In this document: one piece after another, positions 30,677 through 40,625 of the stretch
How positions within the stretch are numbered: position 1 is the stretch's first letter
Layout of the letters: each line of letters starts with the position of its first letter
Source of the DNA: Nautiliaceae bacterium
GTDB lineage: Bacteria > Campylobacterota > Campylobacteria > Campylobacterales > Nautiliaceae
Length of the DNA: 40,715 nucleotides
Direction: 5' to 3'
Assembly: GCA_027036005.1 (NCBI GenBank)
Contig: JALVTJ010000019.1
Coordinates: 1 to 40,715 of the forward strand
Notes under the pieces: generated by a model
The model's database searches: none
Seen by the model: only the letters and a program-made list of their open reading frames with translations
What the model was told of the DNA's origin: nothing
Made by a program: the position numbers and the translations under genes

Positions 30677-33133
30677 ATGAGAGAATATAAACCAGCTGAA
30701 ATTGAGATAAAATGGCAAAAATATTGGGATAAAAATAATTCTTTTGAACCAAAAGAAGATAAAAATCTGCCTAAAAAATATATTCTTTCGATGTTTCCGT
30801 ATCCAAGTGGTAGGATTCATATGGGGCATGTTAGAAATTATACAATTGGTGATGCGCTTGCCAGATATTACAGAAAAAAAGGATTTAACGTTTTGCATCC
30901 AATAGGATGGGACAGTTTTGGAATGCCCGCTGAAAATGCAGCTATTAAACACCATATCCATCCTAAAAAATGGACTTATGAAAATATCGATTATATGAGA
31001 GGTGAACTTAAAAGATTGGGACTTTCATTTAGTAAGACAAGAGAGTTTGCGACAAGCGATCCCGAATATACAAGATGGGAGCAAGAATTTATTATTAAAA
31101 TGTATGAAAACGGATTACTTGAAAGACGCACACAAAAAGTTAACTGGTGCGAGCATTGTCATACCGTTTTGGCAAATGAGCAGGTAATAGAGGGGAAATG
31201 TTGGAGATGTGATAATGAAATAGAAATAAAAGAACTTCCAGGCTGGTATATAAAAATTACAAAATATGCCGAAGAGCTTTTAGCGGATATGGAAAAAATA
31301 AAAAAAGGATGGCCAGAGAGAGTTCTTACCATGCAAAAAAACTGGATAGGAAAATCGGTAGGGCTTAAATTCAAGTTTTCTTTGAGCAAAGATTCAAAAC
31401 AAAAATTAAAAAACAGATTTGACGGATATGAAGTATTTACAACAAGACCTGATACGATTTACGGAATAACGTATTCCGCTTTGGCACCGGAACATCCTAT
31501 TGTTGATTTTATGCTTGAAAACGGATTGTTTGAGGAAGAGACGGAAAAGAAAATCAGATATATCCGCTCTATCTTACCAAAAGACAGACAAGCAATGGAA
31601 AAAGAAGGAGTATATCTTGGGATAGATGTCCTTCATCCTTTAACGGGTGAGAAAATTCCGGTATGGCTTGCCAATTTTGTTTTGGTCGAGTATGGGAGCG
31701 GTGCAGTTATGGCTGTTCCGGCTCATGACGAAAGGGATTTTGAATTTGCCAAAAAATATAATCTTCCGGTAAAATGGGTAATTAAGCCGTTAAACGGCGA
31801 ATTTAATAAAAATGAAGCTTATACGGGTGAAGGTGTTTTAATTAATTCGGATGAGTTTAGTGGAATGAAAAACAATGAGGCAAAAGAAGCAATAATAAAA
31901 AAAATAGAAACTCTTGGAATTGGTAAAAAAGAGGTGAATTATCGTCTGAGAGATTGGGGAATTAGCCGTCAGAGGTATTGGGGAGCTCCTTTGCCTTTTA
32001 TTAAATGTCCTAAATGCGGGATAGTGCCCGAAAAAATAGAAAATCTTCCTATAACCTTGCCGGATGATGTCGAAATTACCGGTAGCGGAAACCCTCTTGA
32101 ATCGCACCCTACATGGAAACAAACCAAATGTCCCGTTTGCGGAAGCGATGCCGTGCGGGAAACCGATACAATGGATACGTTTGTTGAAAGCAGTTGGTAT
32201 CAATTCAGATATACAAGCGATTTTCATAAATATAAGGATGTTCCATTTAGAAGTGAAGACGAAAAATATTGGATGCCGGTAGATCAGTATATTGGCGGGA
32301 TAGAACATGCGATTTTGCATTTGCTTTATGCAAGATTTTTTACAAAAGCTCTGAGGGATTTGGGATATGTGAGCGTAGACGAGCCTTTTGCAAGGCTACT
32401 TACTCAGGGAATGGTGCTTAAAGACGGAGCTAAAATGAGCAAAAGTAAAGGAAATGTGGTTGATCCGGACGATATAATCAAAAAATACGGAGCCGATACA
32501 GCAAGACTTTTTATTCTTTTTGCCGCACCGCCCGAGCAAGAACTTGAATGGAGCGATAGCGGGGTTGAAGGTGCGTATAGATTTTTGAACAGAGTTTTTT
32601 TAAATGCTGAAAAATGTTATAAAACCGATAAAAAACCTGAAATAAATATTTCGAAATTGAATAAAAATGAAAAAGAAGCAAGAAGAAAAGTATATGAAGC
32701 GTTAAAAAGAAGCAAAGAAACATATGAAAAAACATTTGCTTTTAATACGCTTATAGCCGGTTGTATGGAAGCGTTTAACGCTCTTAACAAAATAGATAAT
32801 GCCGATGTTTATACGGAAGGATACTGGATTTTGATGAACGTGCTTGAACCTATCATTCCGCATATTACAAACGAGATAAGCGATAAGCTTTTTAATTTGA
32901 AAAATTTCGGAAATATTGAAATAGACGAAAGCGCTTTAAAACAAGATGAAATAAATTATCCTATAAGCATAAACGGTAAAAAAAGAGCTGAAATAACGGT
33001 TAGTGTGGATGCGAGCAAAGATGAAATATTAAAAAATGCAAAAAAAGCAGTTGAGAAATATATTAAAGAAAAAGAGATTGTTAAAGAAATATTTGTTCCC
33101 GGGAGAATTGTAAATATAGTGGTTAAAGGATAA
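30674..33133 (+). CDS. leuS: leucyl-tRNA synthetase
   Basis: This class-I synthetase charges tRNA-Leu. It has the HIGH-type [20 protein letters not shown], zinc-binding cysteines ([17 protein letters not shown]), and the CP1 editing domain with TTRPDTIYG and [12 protein letters not shown]. The second zinc module is KCPKCG/KCPVCGS, followed by the KMSKS loop [16 protein letters not shown] place the start at ATG 30674 (819 aa), because GGAG lies six bases before it; the upstream ATG at 30662 has no ribosome site. The order secDF-leuS-lptE-folC-mfd is shared with Campylobacter. Confidence 0.96.
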   Translation: MMREYKPAEIEIKWQKYWDKNNSFEPKEDKNLPKKYILSMFPYPSGRIHMGHVRNYTIGDALARYYRKKGFNVLHPIGWDSFGMPAENAAIKHHIHPKKWTYENIDYMRGELKRLGLSFSKTREFATSDPEYTRWEQEFIIKMYENGLLERRTQKVNWCEHCHTVLANEQVIEGKCWRCDNEIEIKELPGWYIKITKYAEELLADMEKIKKGWPERVLTMQKNWIGKSVGLKFKFSLSKDSKQKLKNRFDGYEVFTTRPDTIYGITYSALAPEHPIVDFMLENGLFEEETEKKIRYIRSILPKDRQAMEKEGVYLGIDVLHPLTGEKIPVWLANFVLVEYGSGAVMAVPAHDERDFEFAKKYNLPVKWVIKPLNGEFNKNEAYTGEGVLINSDEFSGMKNNEAKEAIIKKIETLGIGKKEVNYRLRDWGISRQRYWGAPLPFIKCPKCGIVPEKIENLPITLPDDVEITGSGNPLESHPTWKQTKCPVCGSDAVRETDTMDTFVESSWYQFRYTSDFHKYKDVPFRSEDEKYWMPVDQYIGGIEHAILHLLYARFFTKALRDLGYVSVDEPFARLLTQGMVLKDGAKMSKSKGNVVDPDDIIKKYGADTARLFILFAAPPEQELEWSDSGVEGAYRFLNRVFLNAEKCYKTDKKPEINISKLNKNEKEARRKVYEALKRSKETYEKTFAFNTLIAGCMEAFNALNKIDNADVYTEGYWILMNVLEPIIPHITNEISDKLFNLKNFGNIEIDESALKQDEINYPISINGKKRAEITVSVDASKDEILKNAKKAVEKYIKEKEIVKEIFVPGRIVNIVVKG

Positions 33134-33136
33134 TTT

Positions 33137-33190
33137 AAGTGAAAAGTAAAAAATTTTTTATTTTTTTCATTTTTTATTTTACACTTTTTG
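33137..33190. repeat. heptamer block and its inverted counterpart over the lptE start
   Basis: AAGTGAA and AAGTAAA at the GTG start are followed by opposite-strand heptamers (TTTTTCA, TTTTTTA, TTTTACA, CTTTTTG). Together these encode the signal sequence. The arrangement parallels the block after secF. Confidence 0.6.
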
Positions 33191-33654
33191 TTTTTATAGG
33201 ATGCGGATATAAGCCGAGCAGTGTTTATCAGGAAAGAATTCTGGGTAATAATATAAAAGTTATTGTTAATATCGATGTTAAAAATCCAAGGGAAACCATA
33301 TTTTTAAAAGATGCAGTTTTGGATTCTGTATATACGCTTTTAGGCAAAAATATATGTAATTATAATTGTGATAGTACTATGATTATAAATCCTCAAAGTT
33401 CTTCTTTGGAAATTTTGGATTACGATCGCAACGGTTATCCAGTGCTTTATAGAAGTGTTGTGAATTTATCGGTTGATATTATCGATAAAAGCGGCAAAAA
33501 AAGACATTTCAATGTAAATGGCACATATGATTTTAGAATTAGATCACAAAGTATAATAGATGATGAGACAAAATTAAATGCATTTAAAAATGCAAGTATT
33601 AACGCGTTAAATAAACTTTTTGCAACTTTGGCAAAATACGGAGTTACATTATGA
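33139..33654 (+). CDS. lptE: LPS-assembly lipoprotein LptE-like
   Basis: This 171-aa lipoprotein has a long hydrophobic signal and lipobox FIGC with acylated Cys22, then GYKPSSVY, the family start after the cysteine. The rest is a mixed alpha/beta domain (VDIIDKSGKKRHFNVNGTYD). LptE plugs the LptD barrel that inserts LPS in the outer membrane. The gene position after leuS matches lptE in Campylobacter, which supports the call more than sequence similarity does. It starts at GTG after AAAGGA. The signal peptide codons lie in a heptamer-repeat/inverted-repeat block. Confidence 0.78.
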   Translation: MKSKKFFIFFIFYFTLFVFIGCGYKPSSVYQERILGNNIKVIVNIDVKNPRETIFLKDAVLDSVYTLLGKNICNYNCDSTMIINPQSSSLEILDYDRNGYPVLYRSVVNLSVDIIDKSGKKRHFNVNGTYDFRIRSQSIIDDETKLNAFKNASINALNKLFATLAKYGVTL

Positions 33655-35213
33655 ATATAAAAGATATTGCCAAAGAGGCTCTTCTTCATTTTAAAAATAA
33701 AAATTATATTTTTACGCCCGATGAATATGAAAAAGTTTTTTGTGAAGTAGCGAAAAAACATAATGTTTTAATGGAAGATTGCAATAAAATTTCCAAATTT
33801 CTTTCAAAACTTAATAAAAAATATCAGGTAATTGCAAAAAATTATAATATTAAAAATTTGGATGAGCTGATAATTTTTTTGATTAATTATTTAAACAGGG
33901 AAGACACTCAAAAAGAAAAGGAAAATTTAAACAATCTTTTTTTATATGCAAAAAGAACTCTTGATGTGATAGCAATATTGCCAATAGCAGCTTCTAAGAA
34001 AAAAGCAATAAAACATCTTGATTTTTTGAAACCTTATATGGAAAATAAAGAATGGGAAAAATTAAGGGAAGAGTGGATTGATTTTTTGGATAAATTTGAT
34101 GATTCGATTATTAGGAAAGGCTCTTTAATTGCGGGTATCAATTCGCAAGATGCTTTGGAGATTATAGAAGCATTGATTAAAAAAGTAGAAAACAATGAAG
34201 TTGATCTTTCAAATCTTTCCGATGCAATAATTTATGCGCTTACACCAAGTTATGCTCCTTTTATGTCAAATGAAATTGCCCAAATTAAAAGAGAATTAAA
34301 AGAAAATTCCAATATTATGATAACAAGAGCTTTTGCTAAGGATTTGATTTTTTTAACTAATAAGAGAATAAAGCTTGATAAGGAAGAACTTAAAAGAAAA
34401 TTAAAAGATCTTGACCAAATAGCAGAGAGACTTTCGATAAAAATTCTTAAAATTTTACAAAAAAGCGATTCATCATCAAAAGAAATAAAAAACATAAAAA
34501 TAGAACTCAAAAATTGGAGAAAAGAAGACGAAGAGAATTTTGAAACTATAAAAGAAAAATTACTGGTAATAGCAAGTTCGCTTGATAAAGAAATGAATGA
34601 TTTTGTTTGTGATATGAAAAAAGAAGATGAAGAAATAGAATATTTAAAAGCTAAAATACGTTCACTTGAAAAAAAAGTAAAAAAACTCTCAAAAGAAGTT
34701 AAAACAGACTTTTTAACGAATATCGCAAATAAAAAAGCACTTGAAGACGAACTTAAAAAACAAGAAAGCGCATATAAAAGATATAAAACAAATTATTCGG
34801 TTGTTTTTTTTGATATTGATCATTTTAAAAATATTAACGATACATACGGGCACGATGCGGGAGATGTTATCCTTAAATCTCTCGGACTTTTATTCAGACG
34901 TTATGCAAGAGATATTGATATGATAGGTAGATTCGGCGGAGAGGAGTTTGTGGCTATTTTACCGAATACGGACAAAAAAGGAGTATTAAGATTTGCAGAA
35001 AAATTAAGAGAAATTATTGCTAAAACAAAATTTATGTATAAAAAAACAAGAATTAAGGTAACAGTTTCAGCCGGAGTTGCAAGTAGAGATGAAGTAAATT
35101 CAAAAGAAGAATTATTAAAAAAAGCGGATGAGAGACTTTATCTTGCGAAACAAAACGGAAGAAATAGGGTTTGCGCGGATGATAAATGCAAAGAAATGAA
35201 AAGCGAAAAGTGA
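33651..35213 (+). CDS. diguanylate cyclase (GGDEF) with long helical N-terminal region
   Basis: This 520-aa protein ends in an active-looking GGDEF domain: DIDHFKNINDTYGHDAGD, then RFGGEEF (about 430). The inhibitory I-site RDID is five residues upstream, so it should make cyclic di-GMP under product control. The first 330 residues are alpha-helical and lack membrane spans or a sensor domain that I recognise; a coiled coil (about 320-350) joins the parts. Its start overlaps lptE by four bases. The extreme C-terminus (KEMKSEK) is written by a heptamer repeat. Confidence 0.88.
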   Translation: MNIKDIAKEALLHFKNKNYIFTPDEYEKVFCEVAKKHNVLMEDCNKISKFLSKLNKKYQVIAKNYNIKNLDELIIFLINYLNREDTQKEKENLNNLFLYAKRTLDVIAILPIAASKKKAIKHLDFLKPYMENKEWEKLREEWIDFLDKFDDSIIRKGSLIAGINSQDALEIIEALIKKVENNEVDLSNLSDAIIYALTPSYAPFMSNEIAQIKRELKENSNIMITRAFAKDLIFLTNKRIKLDKEELKRKLKDLDQIAERLSIKILKILQKSDSSSKEIKNIKIELKNWRKEDEENFETIKEKLLVIASSLDKEMNDFVCDMKKEDEEIEYLKAKIRSLEKKVKKLSKEVKTDFLTNIANKKALEDELKKQESAYKRYKTNYSVVFFDIDHFKNINDTYGHDAGDVILKSLGLLFRRYARDIDMIGRFGGEEFVAILPNTDKKGVLRFAEKLREIIAKTKFMYKKTRIKVTVSAGVASRDEVNSKEELLKKADERLYLAKQNGRNRVCADDKCKEMKSEK

Positions 35214-35231
35214 AAAATGTAAAATTAAAGG
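35197..35231. repeat. five 7-nt tandem units at the GGDEF/folC junction
   Basis: TGAAAAG, CGAAAAG, TGAAAAA, TGTAAAA and TTAAAGG run in register for 35 bases. They supply the last codons of the cyclase and the AAAGG site of folC. Confidence 0.8.
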
Positions 35232-35236
35232 TTTGA

Positions 35237-36379
35237 TTGTTGAGAGTTGATGAATTTTTAGACCAAAAACCTCTTTTTTATAAAAAAATAGATTTACAAA
35301 GAATGCCTAAAACCTACAAATTGATAAAAAATAAACTTTTTTTAAAACCTATAATACATATCGTAGGAACTAACGGCAAAGGCTCAACAGGGAGATTTTT
35401 GGCACACACTCTTTTAAAAAAAGGATATAGTGTCGGGCATTATACGTCTCCTCATATTTTGAAATTTAATGAAAGAATCTGGATAAACGGCAAAGATATT
35501 GATGATGAAACATTGGAAAAAGTCCATTTGAAACTTCAAAGATTATTGCCTGAGAATGTAATAAAAATACTTAGTTATTTCGAATACACAACTCTTCTTG
35601 CAGCTTTTGCATTTGAGAATTTGGACTTTGTTATTATGGAAGCGGGGCTTGGAGGGGAGTTTGACGCTACAAATGTTTTCGATAAAAAAATTTCGCTAAT
35701 TACGACAATTGATTATGATCATCAGAATTTTTTAGGCAACAGTATTGAAGAAATTGCAACAACTAAGCTTAATTCAATTGAAAAAGAGGCAATAATCGGC
35801 AGACAAATTCATGATGAAGTGAAAAGTGTAAAATGTAAAATGAAAAGTAAAGGCAAAAATTTTTATGATTATAAAGAGTTTTTTGAAAAGATGGAAGTAG
35901 AAAAATTAAAAAAAGAGTTTAAATTTGCGCCGTTTCTATTTGATAATTATTTACTTGCTATGAGTTTTTTAAAAAAAGAGGGAATAAATTTTAATATTAA
36001 AGACATAGAAGATTTAAGACTTCCCGGAAGATTTGAAGAAATTGAAAAAGATTTATTCATTGATGTGGGGCATAATCCGTTGGCGGCAAATGCCATTGTC
36101 AATGCTCTTGAAAAAAAAGTTAATTTAGTTTATAACACATATAAAGATAAAAATTATGAAAAGATTTTAAAAATATTAAAACCGAAGATAAACAAACTTT
36201 ATTTGATTGATATTAAAAACGAAAGGATTGAAGAAAAAGAAAAAATAAAAAATACGGCTGTAAATCTTGGAATAGAAGTTGAGGATTTTAAAGAAATAAA
36301 AAAACCAATGCTAATTTTCGGAAGTTTCAGTGTGGTTGAAAAATTTTTGAAAGGATATAATGCAAGCAAGGGCTTATGA
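35237..36379 (+). CDS. folC: folylpolyglutamate / dihydrofolate synthase
   Basis: This 380-aa Mur-ligase-like enzyme adds glutamate to folates. It has the P-loop HIVGTNGKGSTG (about 43-50), YTSPHILKFNERI, EAGLGGEFDATNVF and TTIDYDHQNFLGNSIEEIA. The C-terminal domain includes DVGHNPLAANAIV. The start is a TTG (35237, or 35240) behind AAAGG; no ATG or GTG fits the conserved N-terminus RVDEFLDQK. It is shorter than E. coli FolC (422). An internal heptamer block inserts KSVKCKMKSKGK between two conserved regions. Its end overlaps mfd by 20 bases. Confidence 0.9.
   Translation: MLRVDEFLDQKPLFYKKIDLQRMPKTYKLIKNKLFLKPIIHIVGTNGKGSTGRFLAHTLLKKGYSVGHYTSPHILKFNERIWINGKDIDDETLEKVHLKLQRLLPENVIKILSYFEYTTLLAAFAFENLDFVIMEAGLGGEFDATNVFDKKISLITTIDYDHQNFLGNSIEEIATTKLNSIEKEAIIGRQIHDEVKSVKCKMKSKGKNFYDYKEFFEKMEVEKLKKEFKFAPFLFDNYLLAMSFLKKEGINFNIKDIEDLRLPGRFEEIEKDLFIDVGHNPLAANAIVNALEKKVNLVYNTYKDKNYEKILKILKPKINKLYLIDIKNERIEEKEKIKNTAVNLGIEVEDFKEIKKPMLIFGSFSVVEKFLKGYNASKGL
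35818..35852. repeat. five 7-nt tandem units inside folC
   Basis: AGTGAAA, AGTGTAA, AATGTAA, AATGAAA and AGTAAAG follow in exact register for 35 bases and encode a Lys/Cys/Met-rich loop of FolC. Confidence 0.85.
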
Positions 36380-39290
36380 ATTTTTAAATACTAAAAAAGC
36401 TTCGTTGGTAACTTCAAATTTAAAAGAGGCCTTAGAAATAAGTGAAGTATATAAATACTTAAATATTCCTTTTTCACTTTTTCCGGATTTCAGAGCCACT
36501 TTGGGCGATGATCTGAGAAGTTTCAGAAATGAAATATTTGAACTTAACAATGCCTTATATAAATTTTATAAAAAAAATTCTTTTTTTATATCTCCTTATT
36601 CTACAATTCTTAAAAAACTTCCTATAAAAAAATATTATCAAGATTTTAAAATCACCATAGGTGAGAGTTTGAATCTTGAAGAGATTAAAAGGAAGCTTTT
36701 TTTCTGGGGATATGAAAATGTGGATATTGTAAGCGAAAAAGGTGAAATGAGTTTAAGGGGCGATATTATCGATATATGGCCTATAAATTATGAAAAACCG
36801 TTTCGGGTTTCGCTTTTTGACGTTGAGGTTGAGAGTATTAGAATTTTTGATGAAACTAATCAAAAAAGTTTGGAAGAGACGGACGAATTTATGATAATTC
36901 CCGCAATTGCCGCTTTGGATGAAAAAGAATACAATGAAATTCAGGAAAAAATACGAAAAAGCGAATTTACATCCTTTTACAAAGATTTTTATTCACTTGG
37001 ATTTTGGTATTTGGAGCGTGATTTTATTAAAGATTTTTATCTAATAAACGATTTAACCGGGGAAATTGAAGAGTATAAAGAATTTCATAAAGAGATAAAT
37101 CCTTATATTTATAAAGCCGAAATTATACCTGAGAGTAAAACTTGCAAAGATTTGAAAGTTGATAATATCAAAAAATTTCTTGAATTTCACAAAAATACAA
37201 ATGTTGAAATTCTGGCTAAACACGAAGTATTGCTTAAACAAGCCGATATTTTTGATTTTGTTAAATTAAATAAACCTTTTACAAAATGGATAAAAAGCAC
37301 TGCAAGGGTGAATATCATATGTCCGAACAAAATTATTATCTCTTTAAATCCGCCTGAATTTGAAAAGAAAAAAAGAAGCGATCTGATTTTGGATGAGCTT
37401 AAAAAGGGTGATTTTGTAGTTCATGAAACTCATGGTATAGGTAAGTTTAAAGGGCTTAAAAAAATGGAAGTGCTGGGTAAGATCGGAGAATTTGCCGAAA
37501 TTTTATACGCGAATGAAGATAAACTTCTTTTGCCTGTTGAAAACCTTGATAAAATAGAAAGATATATTGCCCCAGGAGGCGCAATCCCAACTCTTGATAA
37601 ACTTGGCAAAGGAACTTTTGCCAAAAAACTTGTTAAGGTAAAAGAAAAAGTATTTGCAATTGCTGCCGATATTATAAAACTTGCGGCAAGAAGGGAGATG
37701 ATAGAGCCTTTGAAGCTTCAATTCGAAGGAGTTGAAGAATTTATAAAAGATGCTCCATTTATCCATACACCCGATCAGAAAAAGGCTATCAGAGAAATTA
37801 TAAACGATTTTAAAACAAAGGTAATGGATAGATTATTAAGTGGAGATGTGGGATTTGGTAAAACGGAAGTTGCTATGGTTGCAAGTTTTGTTGTGGCAAA
37901 CAGCGGATATCAGGTGGCGGTAATCGCACCTACTACGATTTTGGTAAACCAGCATTTTGAGAGTTTTAAGGAACGATTTTCTAATACAAATATCAAAATA
38001 GCAAAACTGGATAGATTTACTTCAAGTAAAGAAAAAAAAGAGATTTTGGAAAAAGTAAAAAAAGGCGAAATTGATATTTTAATCTCAACCCATACGGGAC
38101 TTAATATCGAATATAAAAATTTGGGACTTTTAATAATAGACGAAGAGCACAAATTCGGAGTTAAGCAAAAAGAAAAATTAAAAAAACTTACCGAAAACAT
38201 TCATACTCTTTATATGTCGGCAACTCCAATTCCAAGAACTCTTAATATGGCGCTTAGCCAGATTAAATCGATTTCGGTTTTGGAAACGGCTCCTAAGGGT
38301 AAAAAAGAGACCAAAACGTTTGTTAAGGAATGGAATGCCAATTTAATAAAAGAAGCCGTTTTGAGAGAAATACGAAGAGGAGGACAGGTATTTTATATTT
38401 ACAATAACATAGCTTATATCGAACAAAAGAAAAAAGAGATTCAAAATATTTTGCCAAGTATAAGGATTTTGGTGCTGCATTCCAAACTTACACCAGATCA
38501 AATTGAAAAAGGGCTTGTTGATTTTATAAGCAAAAAATATGATTTGGCACTTACCACTACCATAGTTGAAAGCGGAATACATATTCCTAATGTGAATACT
38601 ATAATAGTGGAAAATGCCGATAAATTTGGAATTGCAGATTTGCATCAGATAAGGGGAAGAGTAGGCAGAGGCAAATATGAAGGATATGCTTACTTTTTGG
38701 TAAAAGATAAAGAGAATTTAAGTGAAGATGCCAAAAAAAGACTTATTGCACTTGAAGAAAATTCATTCCTTGGAAGCGGTCAAGTGTTGGCAATGAAAGA
38801 TTTGGAAATCAGAGGAGGAGGCAATATCGTAGGTGCCGAACAATCAGGTCAGATTAAGGGAGTGGGGTATAATCTTTATATCAAAATGCTTGAAGATACT
38901 TTAAAAGAGATGCTTGGTAAAAAAGAAAATAAAAACGATACAGAAATTAAGCTTAATATTAATGCTTATATTTCAAATGATATTGTTCGTGAAGATAGAT
39001 TGAGGCTTGATTTATATAAAAGACTTTCACGCACAAAAACGCTTGATGAGGTATATGAAATAGAAAAAGAGATAATCGACAGATTCGGAAAACTCGATAA
39101 AGCAACTCAAAATTTTATAGATAAAATAAAGATTAAAATATTAGCCGAAAAAAAAGGTATTAAATCTATTTCTAATTTTGCTCAAAATGTTACAATTATA
39201 TATCAAAATTCAAAGAAAGAATTGATAAAAGCGCCTTCAAAAGATGACGAAATTATACTCGAAACTATTTTTAAAAAGCTAAAAGAATGA
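36360..39290 (+). CDS. mfd: transcription-repair coupling factor Mfd, short form
   Basis: Mfd removes stalled RNA polymerase and recruits UvrA. This 976-aa protein has a reduced UvrB-like N-terminus (about 1-330) and the CarD-like RNA polymerase-interaction domain near 345-405 (KKGDFVVHETHGIGKFKGL). The RecG-like motor has GDVGFGKTEVAMV (about 495), LLIIDEEHKFG, LYMSATPIPRTLNMAL and QIRGRVGRGK. A TRCF C-terminal domain follows. E. coli Mfd has 1148 residues; the shorter form is usual in Campylobacterota. The ATG lies 20 bases inside folC. Its stop overlaps the ClC gene by four bases. Confidence 0.95.
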   Translation: MQARAYEFLNTKKASLVTSNLKEALEISEVYKYLNIPFSLFPDFRATLGDDLRSFRNEIFELNNALYKFYKKNSFFISPYSTILKKLPIKKYYQDFKITIGESLNLEEIKRKLFFWGYENVDIVSEKGEMSLRGDIIDIWPINYEKPFRVSLFDVEVESIRIFDETNQKSLEETDEFMIIPAIAALDEKEYNEIQEKIRKSEFTSFYKDFYSLGFWYLERDFIKDFYLINDLTGEIEEYKEFHKEINPYIYKAEIIPESKTCKDLKVDNIKKFLEFHKNTNVEILAKHEVLLKQADIFDFVKLNKPFTKWIKSTARVNIICPNKIIISLNPPEFEKKKRSDLILDELKKGDFVVHETHGIGKFKGLKKMEVLGKIGEFAEILYANEDKLLLPVENLDKIERYIAPGGAIPTLDKLGKGTFAKKLVKVKEKVFAIAADIIKLAARREMIEPLKLQFEGVEEFIKDAPFIHTPDQKKAIREIINDFKTKVMDRLLSGDVGFGKTEVAMVASFVVANSGYQVAVIAPTTILVNQHFESFKERFSNTNIKIAKLDRFTSSKEKKEILEKVKKGEIDILISTHTGLNIEYKNLGLLIIDEEHKFGVKQKEKLKKLTENIHTLYMSATPIPRTLNMALSQIKSISVLETAPKGKKETKTFVKEWNANLIKEAVLREIRRGGQVFYIYNNIAYIEQKKKEIQNILPSIRILVLHSKLTPDQIEKGLVDFISKKYDLALTTTIVESGIHIPNVNTIIVENADKFGIADLHQIRGRVGRGKYEGYAYFLVKDKENLSEDAKKRLIALEENSFLGSGQVLAMKDLEIRGGGNIVGAEQSGQIKGVGYNLYIKMLEDTLKEMLGKKENKNDTEIKLNINAYISNDIVREDRLRLDLYKRLSRTKTLDEVYEIEKEIIDRFGKLDKATQNFIDKIKIKILAEKKGIKSISNFAQNVTIIYQNSKKELIKAPSKDDEIILETIFKKLKE

Positions 39291-40609
39291 AAATACTGGA
39301 ATATTTAAATAAAAAAGCATTTATTTTTAAAGATTTTTTAATTGTTTCTTTTTTAACGGGATTGTTAACAGGTGGACTTGTAACATTATTTTTGTATTTA
39401 TGTGAAATTTTTACAAACTTTATTTTTAAAGGTAATCCTTGGGAGACAATAGAGAATTTGCCTAAAATTTATGTGATCTTAATACCTATTATTGCTATTT
39501 TATTTGTTAATTTAATAATCTATTTTGATAAAAGCGTTAAAGTTTACGGGGTTGTTCAAATTGCCGATATTGTGCAAAAAAATGAAGATTTTATTACATT
39601 GAAAAGTTTGATTTTAAAACTTTTAGCCTCTGTAATATCCATTTCCAGCGGTTTTGCCGTAGGAACCGAAGGACCTTCCGCTGAAATAGGTGCGATGGTG
39701 GCGGTTCAGTTAGAAAAGTTTTTTTCAATTCCGGAAAAATTTTTAAAAGTAATTATAAGTGTCGGTGCAAGCAGCGGTATAGCCGCTGTTTTTGTCTCTC
39801 CTATTACCGGCATTGTTTTTGCCATTGAAAGCATTGCTTATGAATTTTTTCAAAATTATATTATTTTTATTATGGTTGGAGCGTTTAGCGCTTTTTCAAT
39901 ATCGGTAATGTTTTTTCCGGCAATCGGGTTTTTGTCTCCAAGCGGTAGGTTTTTGAATTATGATTATATTTGGCTTATGGCTTTTTTTATTCCGTTTATG
40001 ACATTTCTTATCTATTTTTATTTAACTTTACAGGATAAAATTTTACTTATTTTTAAATTTAAAATTTTTGAAAAATTCGGCAGATTCAGCCAGCTTATAT
40101 TTGCTTTGACGGGAGGATTGTTTATAGGAATAATTTTATTAATTGATCCAAGAGCCGCTTTTACAGGTCATAATATTGTTGAGATTTTATTTAACGAATT
40201 TCAAAATATCCCTTTTAAAATAATTATCTTAATTCTTTTTTTAAGAATATTCGCAACAACAATATCAAATTATTCCAATGCTATTGGCGGTATGTTTTTG
40301 CCTTTGATGAGTATAGGAGCTCTGGGAGGTTACGGTTTTGGAGAAGCTGTGCAAGCTCTTCATCTGGTTCAAATTCAACCTTATTATTTTGCTGCCATAG
40401 GGGCTGCTGTTTTTATGGGGGTGCTTATGAAACTCCCTTTTACAGCTGTTGTTTTGGCATTAGAAATAACAAATGATTACAATGTTGTTCTTGCTACCGG
40501 ATTTGGAGTGGGAGTGATTATGTATATTACGAAATTGAAATTCAATCTTAAAAAATTAAATACACTGAATATAGATTTTTCCGAAATTATACATTTTAAG
40601 AAAAAATGA
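39287..40609 (+). CDS. ClC-family chloride channel/transporter (paralogue 2)
   Basis: This 440-aa ClC protein has the gating segment VGTEGPSAEIGAMVA, FVSPITGIVFAIESIAYEFF and NAIGGMFLPLMSIGALGGYG. Relative to E. coli ClC, the first anion loop GSGIP is replaced (VKVYGVVQIAD), the position of Glu203 seems to be Ser (FAIESI), and GGMFLP stands for GGIFAP. No CBS domains are present. It is clearly different from the other ClC gene in this window, so the two may have distinct transport properties. It is the last gene of the mfd unit, with a four-base overlap (ATGA). Confidence 0.9.
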   Translation: MKILEYLNKKAFIFKDFLIVSFLTGLLTGGLVTLFLYLCEIFTNFIFKGNPWETIENLPKIYVILIPIIAILFVNLIIYFDKSVKVYGVVQIADIVQKNEDFITLKSLILKLLASVISISSGFAVGTEGPSAEIGAMVAVQLEKFFSIPEKFLKVIISVGASSGIAAVFVSPITGIVFAIESIAYEFFQNYIIFIMVGAFSAFSISVMFFPAIGFLSPSGRFLNYDYIWLMAFFIPFMTFLIYFYLTLQDKILLIFKFKIFEKFGRFSQLIFALTGGLFIGIILLIDPRAAFTGHNIVEILFNEFQNIPFKIIILILFLRIFATTISNYSNAIGGMFLPLMSIGALGGYGFGEAVQALHLVQIQPYYFAAIGAAVFMGVLMKLPFTAVVLALEITNDYNVVLATGFGVGVIMYITKLKFNLKKLNTLNIDFSEIIHFKKK

Positions 40610-40615
40610 TATAAT
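40610..40615 (+). promoter_or_regulatory. -10 box for tRNA-Ser
   Basis: TATAAT begins directly after the stop of the second ClC gene and ends ten bases before the tRNA, so it is a well-placed tRNA promoter. Confidence 0.65.
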
Positions 40616-40625
40616 TTCATTCCCC

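Noticed and set aside
31838-32320. 160-aa minus-strand ORF inside leuS
   Set aside because: It is antisense to conserved LeuS domains and has no family features, so the length is chance.
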